The notes under the pieces are model-generated. The model made no database searches. It was not told where the DNA came from and saw only the letters and a program-made list of their open reading frames with translations. Shown piece after piece: positions 1-9,303 of a DNA stretch of 64,000 nucleotides. This stretch comes from Pisolithus tinctorius (taxonomy: Eukaryota > Basidiomycota > Agaricomycetes > Boletales > Pisolithaceae): NCBI GenBank assembly GCA_024663395.1, contig JANFAH010000007.1:992001-1056000 (forward strand), in the 5' to 3' direction. A program made the translations under genes and the position numbers. How positions within the stretch are numbered: the stretch's first letter is position 1; each line of letters begins with the position of its first letter.

Positions 1-903
1 ACGACAACTGTCAAGACACGGATACGTCAGAAGAGGAATATGGTGCGAAGGGCACCAAAAATGAGATAGGGCGTAACATACCAGAGATAATCGACGGACG
101 TTGTACTCTCTGATGTGATATATGCTTCTCATAGAGCCGTGATCATAAGGCATGCGTTCGTGATGCCCTGTCCCCCAAACGTGTCAGTGACTCAGCAGTG
201 CGCATAGAAAAGCAATATAAATATTGTTTAACAAAATATGCACACCTAGTCTAAAATCATGACTTTTGTATATCCCCGAGGCACCCGCGATCCGAAGGCC
301 ATTTACCTGGACACAGCCAGCATGACCCAAGAAGTAAATGTTAGGAGCGAGCCATCCGCCATGGTATCTATACAGGAGCGTTGGTTTTTTTGGTTGATCG
401 TATATGTGGAAGTAGGAGGTAGAAGTATGCAAACCACGCAGTACCGGTCATGTCAGAAATGGATTCTGGGGCTTCGTAGGAGAAAAAAGAACATCGGAAA
501 CGTGAACTTACAATTCCCACAAGTAATTCGAAGCTTCATGATTACCCCCAATGACAATAGTCAAAACGGGAGCCGTCTTCTCGCCAGTGTAATATCTGCA
601 TATTCGGACGCGACCATAGATACCTTTTCACTGCAATTGTTAGGGAATGAACCTACCTCCAAAAGTCCCCCAGCTGTCTATACTTCTGCGGAACTGCCAT
701 ACACAACAGATCGGAATGATTCCGCATGGCTTGAAAGTCCCCACATATGAGGAGAAGGTCGACTTTGTAATTGCGACGTGTTTCGAGACTGCGGATGTGA
801 GAGTAGATCGCATCGAGTGCACCATGGCAGCAGCCTTGGACAGCGATCTGGTCGTGACATGTCAACCTAATGCGAGAGTACACTCCCAAAGGCCTACCTT
901 CAT
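1..903 (-). CDS. DBR1: RNA lariat debranching enzyme, 5' part (runs off the window)
   Basis: Metallophosphoesterase that hydrolyses the 2'-5' bond of excised intron lariats in the nucleus. The start at 903 encodes only Met-Lys before the first intron; the next exon opens [12 protein letters not shown], the DBR1 N-terminus. Then come the metal-site motifs CGDFQAMRN and [13 protein letters not shown], followed by [29 protein letters not shown] and [12 protein letters not shown], all DBR1 signatures in the right order. Short GT-AG introns separate them. The frame is open across the exons seen (about 165 codons), and the catalytic His and Asp residues of this half are present. The last visible acceptor lies near base 8, so the C-terminal half is outside the window. 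It is divergent from the small gene at 1175, with about 270 bases between them. Identity is secure; intron ends were placed by hand. Confidence 0.93.
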
Positions 904-972
904 GACGGTGTTCCTATAGTGTTCTTGGGTGGCTGTGTAATCACTACTAACCCTTCATCTACGAAACGCTTA

Positions 973-987
973 GTGCTCTTAGAGCAC
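973..987. repeat. short perfect palindrome in the DBR1 / small-gene intergenic region
   Basis: GTGCTC-TTA-GAGCAC is a perfect inverted repeat of 6+6 bases with a 3-base centre. A degenerate repeat of its right half follows (CTCTTAGAGTAC). It lies about 70 bases upstream of the DBR1 start and about 190 bases upstream of the gene on the other strand. It could be a regulatory site for a dimeric factor or a chance palindrome; no known motif was recognised. Confidence 0.4.
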
Positions 988-1174
988 TCTTAGAGTACTT
1001 GACATCTGCCGAGTTGAATAACAGTACTTTCCGAGCTCTTGAACAATTCAAAAACTGTCAAAAGTGTATGCTGTAATTCGACCGTTTTGCAGATGTGATT
1101 GGGGCGAGTGACGTCATAGTATCATCCCCGAGCTTGTTATACTCTCCGTAAACAAAACACCGATAAAATACAAC

Positions 1175-1521
1175 ATGAGCGGTTCCCTGAACAGCCCTTA
1201 TAGCAAAGCTCTGGTGTGTTACACGGCCCCTCGTCCCCTATCCAACCTACAGACAGCTGAGTTTCATGCACGCAGGCTGTGGTATGCGTCGGCGCAATCG
1301 CCCTAACTGCGGGCTCCATGTATTTTGCCGCTGATGACAGTAAGAAGGAAGAAGGCCCCGATTCTCTCTACCGTGAGTTCCGTTGCCGTACATCCACAGG
1401 TTTCTTGCGATTCTTTCTCATATTGCAAGGCGAACAACCCCATTCGGGCCAGGATGACGCAAAGTACCACTCATCCGACGTAACTGAGAAGCTACGCGAA
1501 CCGCCATTGGTGAAGAAATGA
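1175..1521 (+). CDS. small single-helix membrane protein, about 76 aa, unknown function
   Basis: Not a family I can name. Three exons can be chained: MSGSLNSPYSKAL, then one from AVVCVGAIALTAGSMYF to DSLY, then a tail ending EPPLVKK before TGA. Both introns are GT-AG and keep the frame, and the start sits in a good context (CAACATGAGC). The protein has a short polar N-terminus, one hydrophobic helix at about residues 14-30, and an acidic/basic hydrophilic tail. This layout is typical of small mitochondrial inner-membrane proteins, but that localisation is inference. It is divergent from DBR1. The exact fit of three exons in such a short stretch argues for a real gene; transcript data would settle it. 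Confidence 0.55.
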
Positions 1522-1679
1522 TGCATTCAATTATCAGACTCCCTTCTCAACGACATGAATCCTCTGTATTTGGTCTCATGGGTACTCGTCGTCAGTCTGT
1601 ACACTAAAGTAACGCGTAAGGGAATCGTTGGTACGCTTGAAGGGCTCGTGCTAACCTGCGTCATGCCTCCTTCACCCAA

Positions 1680-2351
1680 CTAAGCTGTTTTCCTTGCCAT
1701 TGCAACATACCCCAGTGTACCCTGCCACCATACGACCATTGCGAGTCCGAGCAGACCGTGCAGTGTGCCCCACACAACTTCGGGGGTGACCTTGAGCCTA
1801 CAACTCACCAGTGAACACTTGGACTTTCACCCCCAAAAATCAGAAAGTTAGAAAAAGTGAAGGGCAACGCACGATTCAAATAGAGGTCCAAAGCTATGCG
1901 GTATGAACCGGGGGGCCTGGAACAAGACCGTAGACGCAACGCTGTGGTAGATGCAAAGCCCGATAGCTAAGGCGCGCTTTCCAGGGAGGAATTCTGATTT
2001 TTGCCATTGAGTCTCTAGCAAAACATGGATGTAAGCCACAACGTACCAGGAAGAGGGTGAACTAGAAGTGTCATCACGCATGTTGCGGCTGTAAATGCAG
2101 TGTATAACTGCGCATCGTTAGCACAACGTACAATCTATGAGTTGAGGGGAACGACTGACCTTGAGTAGCACCAGCGTTGTGTTGGTCATCTGCAGGAATG
2201 GAATCGAGGCGGGCGACCAGAATGCTGAGATCGCGAGGGGAGCTTCCAGAGCGATGTGCAAGAGAAACACGACGGATCTGTACGGACCTGGATTGTCAGT
2301 ACGTACTAATGCCATGGCGCAGAGGACCCACAGAGGACTACGGGCAGACAT
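1680..2351 (-). CDS. conserved-looking four-helix membrane protein, about 165 aa
   Basis: Four exons on the minus strand join in frame. The first begins MSARSPLWVLCAMAL and carries FLLHIALEAPLAISAFW; the second reads LYTAFTAATCVMTLLVH; the third EFLPGKRALAIGLCIYHS followed by STVLFQAPRFIP; the last VTPEVVWGTLHGLLGLAMVV followed by TLGYVAMARKTA and a stop. Introns are short and GT-AG. There are about four hydrophobic helices and a basic C-terminus. It resembles uncharacterised small membrane proteins seen in other mushrooms, so I judge it a real gene without assigning a function. The start could instead lie upstream, near 2453, in the same frame. Confidence 0.68.
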
Positions 2352-2909
2352 CTGAGTAGCTGGGAAGAAGACGAGTGGTGTGACATCCGCTGTCGGCACC
2401 AGTGATGATAAACTTTGGAGCCATTCCGAATTTCCGTGTAACGTCTCTTGCAATATACGCTTTCTCCGAACATTCAGATGTTCTGTTCATTCATTTGGAG
2501 GCTCTGCACCACAGCAAACCAGTTTCGGCTAAGTTACATGTATGAAGTACCCAACCCTCTGCCCCGCAGTGGATAGCCATGTCCTTTTGCACCAGATAAA
2601 TAGAAAATGATCAAAGGGACATCAGTTGAATTGGACGATGGAGGACTGGGATACACATGACAACGATGGTCGTGGCCTATCCATTGGAGTGTACGTCGAG
2701 ATCAACGTCGACTCACCACCCCAAGTGCAAAATCAGCGAGCCTCGCGATGGAAAAGCCCCGTCTTCGAAGCTTTAAGGTGGAGGGTGTGCAGAAATAGCA
2801 CCATTAGTGTGGATGCCAGGCATGCTGTACAATAGACACTGCAAATGAAACAAATCGAAAACAACTCTCGTGATCCCCAGAAAGTCCGAACGTCCAAACA
2901 CATAAGATG
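2352..2909. other. intergenic, no gene recognised
   Basis: About 560 bases between the 5' end of the four-helix gene and the 3' end of the first ALY/REF gene. The small open frames here match no family known to me and do not chain through introns. It probably holds the promoter of the four-helix gene and the ALY/REF 3' UTR. Confidence 0.5.
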
Positions 2910-3769
2910 TTATCGGTTGAGGTTGCCGTTCCCATTCACTTTTACGGCTTTAGCGGCTGCCCTATACTCTTCCATCTCATTATCCAGTTGAGATACTGAC
3001 TTCTGCACACGTTTAGGACCCTTTTTCTTGCGACGTCGTGGAATGACAGCGGTCGGAGGGCGTGAAACGACGCGAGCAGTCAATGGTTTAGGCGGGCTGT
3101 TGGAATAGAACTTAGTTTGGCCTTTGGGGTAGCAGTACCACCTACGCTTTCGGTTGTATGTTATTTGGCGTGTGATTGGGTGCCGGTTTTGCGAAAATTG
3201 CATTGCCAGGGGGACTAATAGGAGGGGCTAGACCAAGCCTCTGTAGGAGAGACGGTGGGCTGGGGGCTGCAGGTTTCGGTGTAGCCTCATCCGAGTCGAC
3301 GATAACCTCAATTTTTATTTGTCGTCCTAGCCAAAGAGTGTGTCAGGCTGAGTGGGAGCTAACACGCGCGGCTGGGCTCACTTCCATCTACGAATTTTCC
3401 ATCATATTTGGCTCGAGCAACCGCAGCGTCCCCAGGACGTTGGAAGGAGATGATGGCCATCCCTTTCGACCGGCCTTGGGAGTTGTACACCAAAAAGACC
3501 TCTCTGAGTGGCCCAACGGTTTTCCTGAACAAGTCCTAAAAGAATGACGTTTCCGAGCGCATCGCCTGTGCATGCGACCGTGCACGCACCTCGACCTCTG
3601 TCTCGGAGACGTCTGGAGGGAGACGACTCAGGAGGATTTTGCTGCCCGGCTCGACATCTGGTTTCGGTTCGCGCCATGCGGGGGGTATTTGGTTTGCTGG
3701 AGAGCCCAGTAAACTGCGTTTCTGGCTGTGATACGCGTTTATGCGAGTCGCTTTGCTGGGGTTGTACAT
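2910..3769 (-). CDS. ALY/REF-type mRNA export adaptor, paralog 1
   Basis: RNA-binding adaptor of the Yra1/ALYREF family, which links TREX to the Mex67 export receptor in the nucleus. The RRM is read across two exons: SKILLSRLPPDVSETEVE (beta 1), then LFRKTVGPLREVFLVYNSQG and RSKGMAIISFQRPGDA (RNP1 region), then QIKIEVIVDS (beta 4). A proline-rich linker follows. The C-terminus has the basic run PRRRKKKGPKR and the family's terminal box QLDNEMEEYRAAA. I place the start at MYNPSKATRINAY (3769); an in-frame Met at 3904 is possible. It is divergent from the bHLH gene with about 200 bases between. It lacks the N-terminal SLDD box seen in the second paralog at 13306-14717, so it may be a diverged form. 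Confidence 0.82.
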
Positions 3770-3859
3770 TGCACGAGGCTTGTCGACGCCGCCGCCTTGA
3801 ATGGCACTGACAGCCTCATCGGTGCGAGCGTCGGCAGATCCGGACTCGGCCGGTCCGGC

Positions 3860-3865
3860 CACGTG
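3860..3865. promoter_or_regulatory. CACGTG E-box between ALY/REF 1 and the bHLH gene
   Basis: A CACGTG core 112 bases upstream of the bHLH start and about 90 bases upstream of the chosen ALY/REF start. CACGTG is the classic target of bHLH dimers, so autoregulation by the adjacent bHLH factor is conceivable. A single hexamer is weak evidence, and if ALY/REF starts at 3904 the site is coding. Confidence 0.35.
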
Positions 3866-3977
3866 ACCCAAGCCGGGATTGACCTCCAGGCACCGACAAG
3901 CCATATCACGCTGCCAATCTCTTCACCGCCTACCGCAGAGACAGGTCCTTTTTTTTCTCTGCTTTTTTTATGCGTCT

Positions 3978-5964
3978 ATGGAACCCATTCGACACCAGGA
4001 TAACTCGCAGAAGGACTTCCTGGCCTCTTTGTTTCCCGAGTTCACTGGGGACTTGCATCGTTCTGCACTGGATGCTCACCAGACCACCCTCAACAGTGGG
4101 CTGATACAAGGGCAGCGCATCCACAACCACCAACCGTCAAATAGCGTGCCCTTCACCCCTCCCATGGACCTTCTGGCAATGAGCAATCTTATGTCCATGC
4201 AGGGTATGGATCCCAATCAACAGAACCTGTCCTCTGCATCGACCTTCACACCCCAATTGCTTCTCGAGCAACAATACAAACTCACCCAGCTACACCAACT
4301 ACAGCAACTCCAGAACCAGATACAGAGCCAGATATTCCAGCAGCAAGTAAGTAACTCTCCCCGGATACTCCCACGATACCCCTCTCCTTCCGCCTAGGTC
4401 ATACTCAACCAACGCCTGTTTCCTAGCTTGCGCTTATCAGCGGACAGACGACGCTTGCTGCCCAAGATTCCAGCGCAGAAGCTCAGCGTGAACAAGTCCC
4501 GTCGGGCGCATTTAATGGCCTTCCCACTCCTTGTAAATGCTCTACCCTATTTTTGTTGCCTGGCTTCTCAGAGATAACATGTGGCAGTATCATCCACCGA
4601 GCTTCGTCCTCTTCCTGATTCCGATTTCTTAAACCGTCTGAACACGCCGTATACCAATTCTCACCAGGATTTGTACAATTCTCAAGCGATGGATAGTATT
4701 CCTTTGCCTTCCCCACAGGAGCCCGCAGGAACGAGTTATTACATGAGGCACCCAGGATCCGCCTCCGCCCCTGCAAATATCGCTTTCCACATGAGCCCCC
4801 CGTTCCCTCTCCCATCTCCTTCCGATCTTGACATCGATGTTTCCCCACTTACTAGTCCATGGCTGGCTGCCTCTCAGCAGCAACCCGTCAGACCAGCGTC
4901 CAAACGCGCCGTGTCTCCGAGCGCGGAAGATCATCCCCAAACGAGCAGGAAACGTCTCACCCCTGCGTCCACTGCCGCGAAAAAGACACCTCGGAATGCC
5001 AAATCGGCAACGTCAACCCCCCTGTTGCGCTCCGTCAAGGGAAGGCGGAACAGCACTATTGCAGAAAATGACTCTCCTTCACCCGTTGACTTATCCATGC
5101 CACCCCCTGCACCACCAGGCACGAATTCTTCACCTCCCTTACCAACCAATGTAGATAGTGCGACCGTGCCCTCACAAGAGGATACCCGCATCACTCCAGT
5201 TACACCGGCTAGCATCATGAACCTGGGTCGACTGGGTGTCAGTAGTAGTCTCGCACCCACGTCGCAAGCTTCACGTGGGGTCAGACCAGACAAGGGCAAG
5301 GAACCCGCAAAATCCAAGCTTCCTGCGGAGACAGCCTCGGCCAAGGGTTCTCGGAGACTTGCGCTACCATTAATCAGCCCTGGACCGAAACCCATCCTTC
5401 CAGGTGTGACCCATGCCTTCGTGATCGATGTTGGTCTCTGACATATTTTAAGCTGGATCTCCAGCCGCGGTCAATCTCAGCTCATCGACGGTGTCCCAGC
5501 CCGTGCCACAGACGCGCAAGTCACACAAGGACGCAGAGCAAAAACGACGAGATTCTCTCAAAACGGCTTATGATGATCTGCGTATGCTCCTTCCGCCGAT
5601 CCCGCTTCCTTCGGACGAAAACTTCCCAGACGAGCCAATCTTACCTGGCGCACTACCGCCTCGGGGACCACCCAAGGCTGGTGGGGACGGTCCTAACAAG
5701 GGCGTGAGCAAGCTGCAGTTACTGCGATGTGGGAATGACTACATAAGACGTCTCGAAGAGCGAGTAGACAGGCGCGACAAAGAGATCATGGACCTGAGGA
5801 AGGAGGTACTGAGGCTACGCCTGTTGGCAGGCGACGACGGGCTCAGGGGCGAGGAAAGCATTGATTTGGAGAAAGACTTGGATGCCATCGAAGCAGGGAG
5901 CAAGCCACTTGGGCAATCATCTGCTGCCATGGGTGAAGACGATGGAGATGACGGGGATGAGTGA
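3978..5964 (+). CDS. bHLH transcription factor with a long loop
   Basis: Nuclear DNA-binding regulator. Four exons: 3978-4346 with a Gln-rich stretch (LQQLQNQIQSQIFQQQ), a short second exon beginning LALISGQTT, a long Ser/Pro-rich third exon to about 5404, and a last exon ending at 5964. The bHLH is in the last exon: basic region and helix 1 RKSHKDAEQKRRDSLKTAYD, DLRMLLPPIP, then a loop of roughly 50 Pro/Gly-rich residues, then helix 2 GVSKLQLLRCGNDYIRRLEE. A charged heptad-like stretch (RRDKEIMDLRKEVLRLRLLA) follows and could be a leucine zipper. The C-terminus is acidic (EDDGDDGDE). His-X3-Glu-X2-Arg-Arg spacing in the basic region fits E-box binding. Its 3' end is partly duplicated at 8919-9185. 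Confidence 0.88.
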
Positions 5965-6180
5965 AAGTTACCGACGGAAGAAGGAAATATGAATGTATTT
6001 ATCTTACTTTCGTCTTTTTGTAGTGAACATATAATATGTACTACGCTTTTGGGGTTGACCAGAATCCAGATGTGCTTTTTTTGAGAAACTTTTCAACAAT
6101 GCAAACTTCAACGTTCAACTGTCAATTTTCTTGCAGTCTATGGCACAAGGTCTCAGTTATTCGAGCATCTGGTTGGTCAC
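5866..6180 (+). repeat. direct repeat, copy A (bHLH 3' end plus flank)
   Basis: The last codons of the bHLH gene (from LEKDLDAIEAGSKPL) and about 200 bases of 3' flank recur in direct orientation at 8919-9185. Shared landmarks include the GGAAATATGAATGTATTTAT box and a CTTGCAGTCTRTGGCA box. The MFS gene (copy 1) lies exactly between the two copies. Confidence 0.85.
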
Positions 6181-6239
6181 GTGATACCTGCAAGGATCAG
6201 GGGCACCTACGAGCCCCGATATTAGGTAGTTTCATCCTT

Positions 6240-8885
6240 CACTATTTACTAGCAATCCGCAAGACTCGATAGACATTGTAATTCGATGATACCTACGACG
6301 TGGCGGTCTTGTTACCCCTCCTGTTCCTCCCCGATCTCCTCGATCTCCGCTTTCCCCTCCCTCGTTTATCGTCTTAGGAGGGCGGGGCCCTTCGATAGAC
6401 CTTACATGTGGGTTTGCTTTGATACTGAAAGCATCTTCGCTTATTGATAATAGACGTATCTCTGTTGCAAGCCACTCGAAATCGTGCTTCGTGCTATCAT
6501 GCATGTACACTTTGCCTACGATATCCTACGTCGCTGCACCATTATAAGTGCTATGACCCCGTACATATCTGCCGCATTTCGTGTATCCAGGAAATGTTTT
6601 CACGTCAACGAAGAACATCTGAAAAGTGCAGAATACACAAATATCAATCATCTCGCCGTGCACTATCGGGGACGAGAGCCCATATAAATGTCATGAAAGC
6701 CATCATGGACACTAGTCTACAGGCGCACGGTAAGGGAAGGATCTCGACAAATGGCTGCACACTCACATCGGCTGCAAGGTTTTTATCCCGGATTTGGAGG
6801 CAATGGCTCCTGTCATGAATGGTAGCAGTGCAGAACCTGCTTGTCCGGATCCTGCTATCCATCCAATTGATCCTGTGAACGCATGTATAACTTAACAATG
6901 CTAAATAGCTGCGAAGAGCATACCCGTTAGGAGCCAGCGCGGTAACACCCGTCCGGCGTGATTCATGGCAATAGGGTACATTGGTCCCAAGAAGAAACCA
7001 ACTACGGAAACGGTAACCGCTCCACCAACGAGAGACGGTACGAGCCATACTATCAACTCTAAACCTATAGCAAGGAAGGCGTAGACAAACAATGCACGCC
7101 GCTCCCCAACCTGCAGATGTCATGACTTCCCTAGGGATCTACGTATGAATACTCACTTACCTTGCGGTTCACCCATAGTAAAGAAACCCGGCCAGCCGTG
7201 AGACCTACCGCGGTACCCGTTGTGAGATAAGTAAGTGTCTGGAGAACATAATGTACCTCCGAAGAATCCAGACGATATGTAGCCAGACGACGGACCTCCA
7301 CCTCGAACGTCTATGATGTACGTGACGATCCAGCCTGTTCAAATGAGAAACTCAAGCACAGAAAAAGGATCCTAACAGACATACCTCCCACGGTGACCTC
7401 TACGCCCACGTACACGAGTATAAAGAATGCGAGGAGGTGAACCGCCCTGAGTGCAAATACTTGCCGGAACTGGCTGCGGTCGCTGTTACCCTTCTCGCAG
7501 GGCGGCATCCCTATCTGTGCGAGACATTCTTACCCGAATATGAAGATGGATTCGTACATTATGTAAGGGACATCCGAAATCTTACCATCCTGATTTTTCA
7601 GTCGGAAGACTGCAATCAGCAGAATAGAGTTCAGCAATGCCATGCCGAAGGAGCAAAGATAATGGAGCGACCAGTGCGGCTGCTGGGCGAACTGCGTCGC
7701 CACAAGTGGAGATGAAAATGCACCTGCGCCTACGCAACGGTTAGGAGATGAGATGTACTGAAAGCGTACCTACCGTAAGCCTGGAATTATCAATAGGTAA
7801 AGTTACTCGCAGAAAATACATAACCGTACCGCATGTAAAATTCCCATTTTCATTTCTGGGTTATCACGAAGACTGGCGACAAATCCATTTGCCTGGGCAT
7901 TCTGTGAGGTAACAAAGCACTCAGTTCAGGGTGAAATGAATAGCCTTACGAACGAACCTGCAGGGCCATTCCAACGCCGTTGATAGCATACCCTAACACG
8001 AAGAGAGGAAAGGGGGGAGCAGCGGACTCAAAACAATATGCGACAACTTGAAACAGCGATCCTGCACGGAAGTATCGTTTGAAATATTGTATCGTATGGC
8101 CGCAGACGATGCGACGCACCTAGTACGATAACCTGTGAAGTGGGGTCAACTTATAAGGGGACGAAGGAAAGACTGCAGCAACCTTTCCAAACCCATAGCG
8201 ACCATCAAGCACTAGATTGGAAAGGGCTCCAGTTATAAAGCCCTAAGTATCGTGTCAAGTCTAAGTAGTCCTATGATTTTGGGAAAAGAAGCAACAAACA
8301 ATGCATGCGAACACGAAAAGGAGAGATACGACAGCGAAGTTAACCTACAAGAATCAACGATACAAAATTCCTTGACAAACAGAATACTTACATTGTACGC
8401 CCGTTGTATCCGAGGCAAAAGAGGACCGGTCGTGCCATCATTCCATCCCGCAAGGTACAATGACCAACAGAGCGTCGCAAATTGGATGCGAGCACGCCTG
8501 CGCTGACCATTTTCCTCACCCTTCTGGTCCGCAGGTGTAACATCCCCTGTAGGACTTGGTACGTCGGCCGAGGGCTCCTGAAGCTGGATCGACTTCATCT
8601 CGACGTCCACGTCAACTTCTATGTTCTTCATTGCTCGAACTGGGTCTGACGAAGGGTGGATTGGGTTGCTTGACAAACGCTGGCTTATCGAAGCCTGGGC
8701 GGAAAGCCTGTTCGCCTGCCTCAGACATATGACCCGACACACGTAAACTTTGTTGAGTTTACTTAACGGGCGTGGTCGAGAATAGTACCGATTCAGGCGT
8801 TTTCACCGTGACCCCACCATCACTGATAACTGATCAGCATTCGTGTACGGCCCGACGGAACGGGGTTCCAGGTCGGACTGCACAA
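6240..8885 (-). repeat. MFS duplication block 1, inverted relative to 53880-56665
   Basis: Whole-gene duplicate block: promoter side, all exons and introns, and 3' flank match the block at 53880-56665 in opposite orientation, with scattered substitutions and small indels. Homology continues past the MFS stop through GTTCTTCGTTGACGTGAA and the GCAAAGTRTACATGCATGAT box, to about 6240. On the 5' side it runs past the start to about 8885, next to the stray bHLH tail. Confidence 0.85.
6644..8631 (-). CDS. MFS transporter, copy 1
   Basis: Twelve-helix major facilitator of the fungal fucose-permease-like/general substrate group; the substrate cannot be read from sequence. The start MKNIEVDVDVEM is followed by a polar tail, then FATLCWSLYLAGWNDGTTGP (helix 1 with the family's AGWND motif), NFAVVSLLFVFACIV, FESAAPPFPLFVLGYAING, VNRKVGERRALFVYAFLAI (loop 8-9 MFS motif), LGPMYPIAMNHAGRVLPRW and a last exon ending DSARRDD. 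About ten short introns are all intact on inspection, including the donor changed to GTTTGT where the other copy has GTGCGT. No stop or frameshift was seen, so this copy looks functional. Its paralog is at 54125-56106. Confidence 0.85.
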
Positions 8886-8918
8886 CGAGATAGTCCAAGC
8901 TTTTGTCCACGCCCGAGG

Positions 8919-9185
8919 GGTTTGGAGAAAGACTTGGATGCCGTCGAGGCAGGGAGCAAGCCGCTTAGGCGATCGGCTACCATCGCGGGTGAAGGCGGCG
9001 GGAATGATGGGGATGAATGGAAGTTACGGATGGAAGAAGGAAATATGAATGTATTTATTCTTGCTTCGGGACTTGACATCGTACTATCGTCGGACACCAG
9101 AATCTTGTGCGAGATCCTGAAAAACTTCACAACAACGCAACATTCAATTGTCGGGTTTCTTGCAGTCTGTGGCATAGGCCCTCAG
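8919..9185 (+). pseudogene. fragment of the bHLH gene 3' end
   Basis: Begins at TTTGGAGAAAGACTTGGATG and repeats the bHLH tail codons (LEKDLDAVEAGSKPL) and 3' flank found at 5866-6180. It lacks the bHLH domain and the upstream exons. The original TGA stop region is altered (GATGAGTGAAAG became GATGAATGGAAG), so the frame runs on without meaning. It sits between the 5' end of MFS copy 1 and the alcohol dehydrogenase start, and is clearly a non-functional duplicate. Confidence 0.85.
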
Positions 9186-9303
9186 TCACTTACGTTCCTG
9201 TTGAGATTTATCATGCGATGTGAAAAACTGGGTATAGCAATAGTGACACCCACCTTGTTACTACCTTGTGTTTCTAGTACTCTTAAACCTCCGACTTGGG
9301 ACT

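Noticed and set aside
4290..4346. Gln-rich repeat as a possible microsatellite or transposon trace
   Set aside because: It is a mixed-codon polyglutamine tract inside the bHLH coding exon, common in transcription factors.
4931..5395. Minus-strand frame of 154 codons
   Set aside because: It is a shadow of the Ser/Pro-rich third exon of the bHLH gene.
6240..8885. MFS block 1 as a transposon with long direct repeats
   Set aside because: The flanking repeats are the tail of the neighbouring bHLH gene, not LTRs: there is no TG..CA end, primer-binding site or polymerase, and the other copy lacks such flanks.
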